Assembly: GCF_028693135.1 (NCBI RefSeq)
Contig: NZ_JAQUVZ010000003.1
Span: 117,955 to 181,954, forward strand
Direction of reading: 5' to 3'
From: Methanosarcina sp.
GTDB lineage: Archaea; Halobacteriota; Methanosarcinia; Methanosarcinales; Methanosarcinaceae
Length of the DNA stretch: 64,000 nt
Position numbers and translations under genes: made by a program. Shown one piece after another: positions 53,919 through 61,293 of this stretch (within the stretch, counting starts at the first letter, position 1; every line of letters begins with the position of its first letter). The notes under the pieces were generated by a model that did not search any database, was not told the origin of the DNA, and saw nothing but the letters and a program-made list of their open reading frames with translations.

Positions 53919-54791
53919 TCACCACACGCTTGGATTATATTCAAACTCGAGCTCATCAACCTTCTCTGCAGGAAGGCCCAGTTTTTCAAACATCTCCTTA
54001 AACACTGCCCTGTATTCCTCTTCAGGGATCTTTTTTCCAGCGCTGGCTCTGTGCATTAAAATATCTGCACTTACAGATCCAGAACTGCTCACATCAAGAG
54101 TATATCTGTTGAAGTTATGGCTGGTGCTGACGGAAAATTCGGGGATAATGTAAGCTATATATCCTATTTTCTTTCCATCTCTGTAGAATTCTTCATCATT
54201 CCACATGCCAGAGTTAACAACAGTGTTCGTACTGCTCTGATTCAGGTAGGCATAAATTACCGGAAAATCTACACTTTCGTTTGTCGAAATGTGTACATAC
54301 TGCTTTGCTCCCTCAAGCTTGAGCCTTTCAAGGAACTCTTGGGAGCCAGTTTCGTTCAGCCCTAAACTCCTCCCGAGCATTTCAAGCATCCATGAATCAT
54401 CCGGAAAATCGGATACATCAGAATGACTGGGATTACAGAGTGTGATGACCGTTTCTGGACTTTCATATTTGCAAAACTCAAGGTAAGTATATTTATTGTA
54501 GTAAAGCTCAACTCTGTGCACCATGTAAACGTCCTTAAACCTCTCCTCAAGGGCCTCAACACTCCCGGGTTCTATCAGATTTGACTTGGCATCGCCACCT
54601 ATGTCATATCCTGAGTCTTCTGCTTTTGCAAGCACCGAATCATAATCAATTGGTCCTATATATACATCATTTCCGTAATAAGAAGCCTGATCCGAAAGGA
54701 TCAACACTGCAGCAAACCCCCCATACAAAAGTACAATTAAACTCACAGGGATCAGTAATATATATAGTAAAATTTTGAAGTTTTGATCCAT
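53919..54791 (-). CDS. Membrane-anchored extracytoplasmic protein of unknown function
   Basis: About 290 residues: an N-terminal membrane helix (about 7-32, ILLYILLIPVSLIVLLYGGFAAVLIL) and a large external domain without Cys clusters or a motif I recognise (DVYIGPIDYDSVLAKAEDSG..., MLEMLGRSLGLNETGSQEFLERL..., KIGYIAYIIPEFS...). The last part may contact a peptide or polysaccharide, but this is a guess. The ATG at 54791 follows GAGGTTTGG. Just upstream the phrase CCAAACCTCTGATTTT is repeated. I cannot name the family. Confidence 0.6.
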   Translation of the reverse strand: MDQNFKILLYILLIPVSLIVLLYGGFAAVLILSDQASYYGNDVYIGPIDYDSVLAKAEDSGYDIGGDAKSNLIEPGSVEALEERFKDVYMVHRVELYYNKYTYLEFCKYESPETVITLCNPSHSDVSDFPDDSWMLEMLGRSLGLNETGSQEFLERLKLEGAKQYVHISTNESVDFPVIYAYLNQSSTNTVVNSGMWNDEEFYRDGKKIGYIAYIIPEFSVSTSHNFNRYTLDVSSSGSVSADILMHRASAGKKIPEEEYRAVFKEMFEKLGLPAEKVDELEFEYNPSVW

Positions 54792-55010
54792 ATTCCAAAC
54801 CTCTAATTTTCCAAACCTCTGATTTTCCAAACCTCTGATTTTATCTCATTCAGCAGGATACCCTTACTTAAAAATCCGGTATTAGGGGGAAGCTTTAGAA
54901 TTCCTTATTCAAGGGCGGTTAAATTTCACCCACATATGGGTGGATAATATCTCTTCCAGCTTTTATCAATAGTTAGTCTGTTCTTTTATATTTTGTGATT
55001 ATTTGAGGGT

Positions 55011-55280
55011 TTGCCAAAATTATTTTTATATCACCTTGTTTTGAACACAAAAGAGTATGTCCAAAGTCACTCAACGCAATCAATGAAAGGAATGATAAGT
55101 AAAAGTTCGTTTACCCCTATACTCTTTATAATGCCCCCAATCGAAGCCCAAAAGAAGTTTGTTGAATTTGCCAAACGAGTAGAAAGAATCACAATATCTC
55201 AACAACAGTCCTCCCTTGAAATCAAAAATCTCTTCGACTTCCTCATGCAGAAAGCCTTCACAGGGGAACTGGTCTCATAA
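55011..55280 (+). pseudogene. 3' remnant of a type I restriction specificity gene (hsdS)
   Basis: The frame ends with IMPPIEAQKKFVEFAKRVER and LEIKNLFDFLMQKAFTGELVS, the conserved C-terminus of HsdS (P-P-L-x-E-Q, coiled coil, LFxSLMQxAFxGEL). The two target-recognition domains are missing and there is no start. It lies 1.1 kb before hsdM. Confidence 0.75.
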
Positions 55281-55344
55281 ATGTGAAGTCTTAAGAAAAC
55301 TGAATCATAAACAACTGGCTCGAAATTATGAGTTCTGAATTCTG

Positions 55345-55660
55345 ATCCGTACAACCTTATTAGCTATTCCGTGTCGTTTTTGTCACGGCAGCGTTGCGGC
55401 TCTGCAGTGCGCTGTCCTTTTCGCTGCGCTCAAGAGGACTACTTGATGGATTTAGCAGTGAACTTGGCTCAGGGGACTAAATTATGGATGTTAATCCTAA
55501 AGACTGTGCTCAAGAGGACCAATTTAGAAGTTATATTAGTGAGCTTCACTAGATCAAGCGGGCTGAATAACAAATATTCATGATCCGTACAACCGTAATT
55601 AGCCGTATCGTGTCGTTCCTGTCACGCTCGACACAGGAGAGCGGCTTTCAGACAAAAAAG
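55345..55660. repeat. Dispersed modular repeat, locus D
   Basis: The GATCCGTACAACCTTATTAG module occurs at about 55343-55385 and again at 55579-55649, the second followed by CGCTCGACACAGGAGAGCGG. CTTTTCGCTGCGCTCAAGAG is at about 55416-55435. Two module copies within 300 bp make this the most complex locus. Confidence 0.7.
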
Positions 55661-55954
55661 AAGAAGAAAAGAGAAAGAGAAAAAGAAAGAGCCACAAAAC
55701 AGCTAAATAAATCTGGAAGGCTTAAAAATCTTTATTAAGGTGTAAAAGCTCTTTTTAATGGCTTTTTTTGAAAGGCCGGTCGCCTGCGACCGGTGAGAGT
55801 GCGGGGTGCTGAAAACTGGAAATCACTGATAGCATCTGCGGGCTAAAAAAAGCATGAAATCGGAACCTAGCAGAATTAGAATCCAAAACCAAAATTGAGT
55901 TAAAATAAGGAATTAATTTACTAAAAAAGACATTTTAGTATTTTTTGGAGTGAT

Positions 55955-56273
55955 CCATAGGGTCTGGTCCAATTTTATGTAATTTAGTTCTGTACTCAGT
56001 TAATTTACTACTTATTTAAGTTATTACCCATTTAAGTTACTTAGTCAAGTTATTACTTAGTCAAGTTATTACTTAGTCAAGTTATTACTTAGTCAAGTTA
56101 TTACTTAGTCAAGTTATTACTTATTTAAGTTATTACTTAGTCAAGTTATTACTTAGTCAAGTTACTACTTATTTAAGTTATTACCCATTTAAGTCACTTA
56201 GTCAAGTTATTACTTATTTAAGTCACATATCTTCTTTGTACGTCTTCTTCATACATCGGGACTGACCCTATGG
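55955..56273. repeat. 16-bp tandem array flanked by inverted repeats
   Basis: About 13 copies of ACTTAGTCAAGTTATT and variants (TTTAAG for GTCAAG) fill about 56007-56224. The array is bracketed by CCATAGGGTC (55955-55964) and its reverse complement GACCCTATGG (56264-56273), so the whole 320 bp has inverted ends. It ends 155 bp before hsdM. Confidence 0.8.
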
Positions 56274-56428
56274 ACCAATTGTATATATGTAAGTAATAGT
56301 ATAAAAAAGCAACGACTGTAAAATCATTTTGTAGCAGTACTGCCACTTAATATCCACAACAAAGCACAACATTTAAAATCCAATGCCCGAAACTAACGCT
56401 TCAAAACAGGTTAACAACAGGTGATCAC

Positions 56429-57952
56429 ATGAGACTCCCACCCGAAAAAAAGTCAAAAATAGACGCCCTCTGGGACAGGTTCTGGAGCGGGGGGCTGTCC
56501 AACCCTTTGCAGTCCATTGAGCAGATGTCGTACCTCATTTTCATGAAAAGGCTTGAGGATATGGACGTGCTGGAGCAGAGGCGGGCGAATGCGACCGGAC
56601 AGGCTTATGTTTCTATCTTTGAGGGGCATGAGGAGTGCAGGTGGTCGGAATGGAAGCACAAACCGGCTGAGGAGATGATGAAGCACGTCAGGGATATTGT
56701 GTTTCCGTTTATCAAGAATATTCATGATGGGGAGAAGACGCTTTTTTCGCAGCACATGAAGGACGCCGTGTTCATGGTCCCGAAGCCGTCTCTTGTGCAG
56801 GAAGCGGTAGGGATCATTGACGAGCTCGACATTTCAGGGCAGAGTTCTGACGTGCAGGGAGACATTTACGAATATCTCCTGAGCCAGCTTGCAACCGCAG
56901 GGAAGAACGGACAGTTCAGGACTCCGAGGCACATAATCAGGATGATCGTTGAACTTGTTGACCCTGATATCAATGGCAGGATCTGCGACCCCGCGTGCGG
57001 GACGGCGGGTTTCCTGTTTACGGCTTACAGGTATATTCTCAGAAAATACACAAGTCCTGACATGGTCATTGAAGACGAGGAAGGGGACTGGCACAACCTG
57101 ATCGGGGACCACATAACCGAGCAGAAGGCATGGGACAAGCTGCATAAGGACAGCTTCTACGGCTTCGATTTTGACTCGACAATGGTCAGGATTGCACTCA
57201 TGAACATGGTCCTGCACGGGATAAGGGCTCCTCATATCGAACCTACTGACACGCTCTCAAACCAGTACAGCGGAGAAGAAGAGTTTACAGTCATCCTGGC
57301 AAATCCGCCCTTCAAGGGGAGCATTGATAAAAACGACATCAACGACAGGCTGACCCTTGGGACCACAAAGACCGAGCTTCTTTTCGTAGAGAAAATGATA
57401 AGGCTGCTTGAAATCGGCGGGAAGTGCGGAGTAATCGTACCTGATGGCGTGCTCTTCGGAAGCTCGAATGCTCACAAAGACCTCCGGAAGCTCCTGCTCG
57501 AAAAATGCCAGATCGAAGGGATAGTTTCCATGCCTTCAGGCGTTTTCAAGCCCTATGCAGGCGTTTCTACTGCAGTGCTCATCTTCACAAAAGGCGGAAA
57601 CACGGAAAAGGTCTGGTTCTATGACATGGATGCAGATGGGTATTCCCTGGACGATAAAAGGACGCCGGTAGACAGAAAAGGAGATATTCCGGACATTATC
57701 GAGCGGTTCAGAAAACGCAGAGAGGAAAACCCGACCGACAGGAAAGGGAAATGCTTCTACGTACCAGCGGACGAAATCAAAGCTAACAATTACGATCTTT
57801 CAATTTCCAGGTACAAAGAGATCGAGTATGAAGAAGTCAGGTACGAAAAGCCTGAGGTTATAATAGAGAAAATAGAGGAACTTGAAGGAAAAATCCTGGA
57901 AAATATTGACGAATTGAAATTGCTGCTCAACGAAGATGAATCTTACAGGTGA
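56429..57952 (+). CDS. hsdM: Type I restriction-modification methyltransferase subunit (HsdM)
   Basis: The 507-residue protein has the HsdM N-terminal domain (KIDALWDRFWSGGLSNPLQS...EQMSYLIFMKRLEDMD) and an N6-adenine methylase domain with the AdoMet motif D187-P-A-C-G-T-A-G and the catalytic N292-P-P-F. In a type I system it needs HsdS for recognition and HsdR for cleavage; neither intact gene is in the window, only an hsdS tail upstream. It may methylate with a distant HsdS or be an orphan. The next gene starts 6 bp after the stop. Its first 23 bases recur at 60511-60533. Confidence 0.93.
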   Translation: MRLPPEKKSKIDALWDRFWSGGLSNPLQSIEQMSYLIFMKRLEDMDVLEQRRANATGQAYVSIFEGHEECRWSEWKHKPAEEMMKHVRDIVFPFIKNIHDGEKTLFSQHMKDAVFMVPKPSLVQEAVGIIDELDISGQSSDVQGDIYEYLLSQLATAGKNGQFRTPRHIIRMIVELVDPDINGRICDPACGTAGFLFTAYRYILRKYTSPDMVIEDEEGDWHNLIGDHITEQKAWDKLHKDSFYGFDFDSTMVRIALMNMVLHGIRAPHIEPTDTLSNQYSGEEEFTVILANPPFKGSIDKNDINDRLTLGTTKTELLFVEKMIRLLEIGGKCGVIVPDGVLFGSSNAHKDLRKLLLEKCQIEGIVSMPSGVFKPYAGVSTAVLIFTKGGNTEKVWFYDMDADGYSLDDKRTPVDRKGDIPDIIERFRKRREENPTDRKGKCFYVPADEIKANNYDLSISRYKEIEYEEVRYEKPEVIIEKIEELEGKILENIDELKLLLNEDESYR

Positions 57953-57958
57953 TAATGT

Positions 57959-58312
57959 TTGATAGAACTGAACGCAGAAAATGTCTACAATTATCTTATC
58001 ACCATCGCAAATAGTCAAAAAAATACAATAACATATGGGAAGATGGAAGAAAAATGTGGACTTGAGCATAACCCACAGAATTTGCAGCAACTTACAGACA
58101 TATTAAACCTTATAGTTGTATACAACAAACTGAAAGGCGAACCTTTTCTGTCTGTACTTGTTGTAAATAAACATGGGATACCCGGAAATGGATTTTTCAG
58201 AACGCTGAATTTCGTTGATGTTGATGTGGACGACAAAATTGATTTTTTCGTAAAAGAGATCCAGATGATAAGAGCTCATAAATGGGAAAAATGGAATTGG
58301 ATTAGAAATTAA
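57959..58312 (+). CDS. Small protein with TYG and PGxGF motifs, linked to hsdM
   Basis: The 117 residues contain TYGKMEEKCGL (about 29-39), then LSVLVVNKHGIPGNGFF (about 62-79) and RAHKWEKWNW at the end. The TYG motif and VVNK-x-G-x-PGxGF pattern recall a small domain found beside nucleases and methylases in bacteria, with a winged-helix resemblance; its activity is unknown to me. It follows hsdM by 6 bp and probably shares its mRNA. No catalytic motif for HsdR is present. The start overlaps a TTG; I keep the first codon after the gap. Confidence 0.65.
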   Translation: MIELNAENVYNYLITIANSQKNTITYGKMEEKCGLEHNPQNLQQLTDILNLIVVYNKLKGEPFLSVLVVNKHGIPGNGFFRTLNFVDVDVDDKIDFFVKEIQMIRAHKWEKWNWIRN

Positions 58313-58339
58313 GAGCAAAACGGATTAAACGTGTATATA

Positions 58340-58403
58340 AACATGTATAAGCAGTGTTTCATAAATCTTATAACATGTATAAGCAGTGTTTCATAAATCT
58401 TAT
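58340..58403. repeat. Perfect 32-bp tandem duplication in helicase promoter
   Basis: A 32-bp unit beginning AACATGTATAAGCAGTG is repeated exactly at 58340-58371 and 58372-58403. It is directly upstream of the TATA-like gtgtatatactgtgtataaa that probably drives the helicase. Confidence 0.85.
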
Positions 58404-58451
58404 AGGATATTATAGTGTATATACTGTGTATAAATTTAAACTGGAATTTAT

Positions 58452-60488
58452 ATGGTCATTAAAGATTTTTTCCCGCATGGGGAATTCAGGGGCTATCAAG
58501 AACACGTTTTAGATAAAATTCAGGAAGGCCTTGATAGGGGAAAAATAAATTTTATAATTCAGGCTCCAACAGGTTCGGGAAAAACGGCACTGTCTATAGC
58601 AATTGCCAGATATTTTGAAAGTGCCTATATCTGCACCAATCAAAAATCCCTCCAGAAACAATACATTGAAGATTACCCTCAGTACGTAAATGAAGTAACC
58701 GGAAGAGGTAACTGGATTTGTAAATCATTGCAAGAAATGGGAGAGAAAAAGGAAGACGGGTCTAATTACCCGTGCTCTGAAGGCCTTTGTAAACTTTCCA
58801 TAGATGAGGATGATGATGAAGACAGCGAAAATAAAAAGCATGAGTTTTTGGATAAATTAGACCAGATACCGGAATGTGACAGAAAACCATTTAAATGTGA
58901 TCTGGACTACAAAGAATTAAAGGATGAAAATACTCTTTTTGCAGGCTTCTCTTCCAGTAGAGGTGGGCTTTACTGGAAAACTGAGGAGCCGGAGAGATGC
59001 GAGTATTATGTCCAGAAAATGAAAGGGTTAAACTCGCCAATTACAATTTTTAATTACAATTATTTTTTAATAGAATCCAATTACGTAGGCGACTTTGGGG
59101 AACGGGAAGTCTTAATCGCTGACGAGGGGCATAACATAGACTTCCAGATAGCGAACTTCATTAAATTCACATTTTCGAATAAGAATTTCAAATTCCTTCC
59201 CGATTCTAACTTTCCAGACCTCGGTAACATAGAGCTTACAATGAAGGAAAAGCTGGAAGTATATGCTTTCTGGCTGGAGAATATTAAGAAAACAATTCCT
59301 GAAGAAATAGCAAAAGAACTTCTCAATCTGGAAAAATTAAATTATCCTGAGAAAGAGCTTCACAGGATTGTAAAAATTATCCGGAATAACGTCGATAGCA
59401 GAATTGAGGATTTAATTGACGTTTGCAAATCAAGGTTAAAAAAAGAAAAATATGAAAATGAAGATAATATTCCATCCCTGGTTGCCAGATCACAAAAAGA
59501 CCAGAGTGAAAAACCAAAATATGAAGCCCAGCTCAGGGTAGAGAGACTCAATAAATTAGTAAACCTGTATGGTAAAATAGCGAGATTTTTGTTAGAATAC
59601 TGGAAAAACCCATCTAACTGGATAATAGATATTAAAGAAAAAGAAAAAGATAAGGAAATTGAATCCGTTAATTTCAGGCCTATTTTCATTAACGAATACG
59701 CTGAAGGCAAATTTTTCAGGTTTGGAAAAATCCGTGTAATAATGTCTGCTACTATCCTGGATTGTTCTTATTTTGCCGGAAATATGGGGCTTGACCCTGA
59801 AGACACGGTTTTTATCCCAATTCCTCCCACATTCCCCCCGGAAAACCATGGAGTATATCACCTTTCCATAGGCAAACTGAATTTTGAAAACTTAGTCCTG
59901 AATAACGATCGGATTTTGTGGGCTAACCTGGTACTGGCTGTAGATGTCATTTTATCGCTGTTCCCGAAGTATAAAGGGATCATTCACACCTCAAATTCCG
60001 ACATATCCAAACACTTAAAATCACATTGTAAAGAAGGGCACTCCCGAATTTTAACACACAACCAGCACAATAGATTGGAAGTTCTGAACCACCATATAAA
60101 ATCCCCTGAACCCACCGTGCTTTGCACCCCTTCCATGACAGAGGGGGTAGACCTTGCAGATGACTCCTCCAGGTTTCAAATTTTGATTAAAGTCCCGTAT
60201 CCGGATATAAGCGATCTTTATATCTCAATAAGAAAGGACACAGACAAATTTTTTTATAAATACAAAACTGCTATTTCAGTGTGCCAGAGTATTGGAAGGT
60301 CTATAAGATCGGAAGAAGACTGGGCTTACACATTTACCCTGGATTCGAGATTCCCTAAATATATTTCAGACAATAGAACCTTGATAAATGAATCTGTGAA
60401 CTTTTACGAGAAAAGAATTCTTGATTTTCCTTCAGAAAAGTCAATACAAAAATTGAAGAGAGAAATATTTCGGAATTTACCTTTTTGA
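58452..60488 (+). CDS. XPD/DinG-like Fe-S superfamily 2 helicase
   Basis: In the 678-residue protein, Walker A is at 39-46 (APTGSGKTAL, K44), the DEAH-like box is D224-E-G-H227, and the late motif QSIGRSIRSEEDWA is motif VI. Between motifs I and II lie cysteines C90, C108, C113 and C183, the expected number for the XPD/DinG [4Fe-4S] cluster. Such helicases unwind DNA 5' to 3'. Only two genes separate it from the hsdM start, so a role in a restriction/defence or repair locus is possible; a housekeeping XPD-like role is the alternative. Promoter tandem duplication upstream. Confidence 0.88.
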   Translation: MVIKDFFPHGEFRGYQEHVLDKIQEGLDRGKINFIIQAPTGSGKTALSIAIARYFESAYICTNQKSLQKQYIEDYPQYVNEVTGRGNWICKSLQEMGEKKEDGSNYPCSEGLCKLSIDEDDDEDSENKKHEFLDKLDQIPECDRKPFKCDLDYKELKDENTLFAGFSSSRGGLYWKTEEPERCEYYVQKMKGLNSPITIFNYNYFLIESNYVGDFGEREVLIADEGHNIDFQIANFIKFTFSNKNFKFLPDSNFPDLGNIELTMKEKLEVYAFWLENIKKTIPEEIAKELLNLEKLNYPEKELHRIVKIIRNNVDSRIEDLIDVCKSRLKKEKYENEDNIPSLVARSQKDQSEKPKYEAQLRVERLNKLVNLYGKIARFLLEYWKNPSNWIIDIKEKEKDKEIESVNFRPIFINEYAEGKFFRFGKIRVIMSATILDCSYFAGNMGLDPEDTVFIPIPPTFPPENHGVYHLSIGKLNFENLVLNNDRILWANLVLAVDVILSLFPKYKGIIHTSNSDISKHLKSHCKEGHSRILTHNQHNRLEVLNHHIKSPEPTVLCTPSMTEGVDLADDSSRFQILIKVPYPDISDLYISIRKDTDKFFYKYKTAISVCQSIGRSIRSEEDWAYTFTLDSRFPKYISDNRTLINESVNFYEKRILDFPSEKSIQKLKREIFRNLPF

Positions 60489-60509
60489 AAGAACATTATA
60501 CCAGGACCT

Positions 60510-60533
60510 CATGAGACTCCCACCCGAAAAAAA
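60510..60533 (+). repeat. 24-bp copy of the hsdM start region
   Basis: The 24 bases from 60510 match 56428-56451 (the hsdM ATG and first seven codons) exactly. It follows the helicase stop by about 20 bp. After it, TCAA is shared with a 2-bp gap, then identity ends. The two copies bracket hsdM, the small protein and the helicase (4.08 kb apart). Confidence 0.8.
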
Positions 60534-60573
60534 TCAAGCCTGGAAACGTTATAACTAAGCAATTATTTTCAAC

Positions 60574-60792
60574 CTACTCGAAAAACGAAGAACCGTCTTC
60601 TTTATTTATGTCCCCGGAATATTCGCGGTATACTACGTATTTGCCATTTGCCTTTTTTATGCATCTGACTCCAAGCCCACTCTTTTTCAACATGGCTTTT
60701 CTTTTCTCGGCATCGGATTTTTCAAGCCCGAAGTAACTTTGCTCGTCGAGCATGTACATTTTACCGTTAAATTCTCTGAAGGTTTTATGCAT
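60574..60792 (-). CDS. Small protein of unknown function
   Basis: A 72-residue basic protein (HKTFREFNGKMYMLDEQSYF..., KRKAMLKKSGLGVRCIKKAN, GKYVVYREYSG). The alternating K/Y pattern and KYVVYREY at the end look like a small beta-rich DNA- or RNA-binding protein, but I do not recognise it. A TATA-like CTTATATATCC lies 30-40 bp upstream of the ATG, so the leader is short. The frame begins at a GTG five codons earlier. Confidence 0.6.
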   Translation of the reverse strand: MHKTFREFNGKMYMLDEQSYFGLEKSDAEKRKAMLKKSGLGVRCIKKANGKYVVYREYSGDINKEDGSSFFE

Positions 60793-60846
60793 TGTTACCA
60801 GAATCACATGGTTTTTGAGGATATATAAGCTGTCAAAATAAAAATG

Positions 60847-60995
60847 TCACTAGTTTTGTCGCCATCACTGGCACTTATGGTTGGAGGGATACTGGCTTCA
60901 CAGCGGGCTTCCTGAAGTATAAGGTATACGATGCCAACACAACTCTGATTCAAAAAACGAGTTCAATGAAGCATATTTTAAGTTTTGGTTTTTGA
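60847..60995 (+). pseudogene. Possible fragment of a coding sequence
   Basis: One frame reads AITGTYGWRDTGFTAGFLKY and then KVYDANTTLIQKTSS to a stop at 60993-60995, which looks like part of a secreted beta-rich protein. It has no start codon or ribosome-binding site. The following 280 bp contain no gene. Confidence 0.3.
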
Positions 60996-61293
60996 TCTTG
61001 AGGATTTGCTTTTGAATTACAATTTATATTAGATCTGCACATATTATGAGATTAATTTTATATATGCTTCACTTCTTTAAACTGCTGGGCAGATTGAACC
61101 TCTTTCCTAAAAAGAGATCCTGGAATAGATCATAGAAGAGATCCTGGAATATATCCTGGAATAGATCATGGGATTTAGACTCTGATTAAAGTGGCAGTGC
61201 TTTTAGAAAAGTTTTTAAATTTTATAATGAAACACTTATGTGCGATTAAACGTAAATTTTTTAATTTATTTTTGATAGGTGGAGAAGGGCAAA

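Noticed and set aside
53702..54001. Open frame for a two-helix membrane protein
   Set aside because: No ribosome-binding site or sensible start, and its 3' part overlaps the opposite-strand gene. AT-rich DNA readily gives hydrophobic frames.
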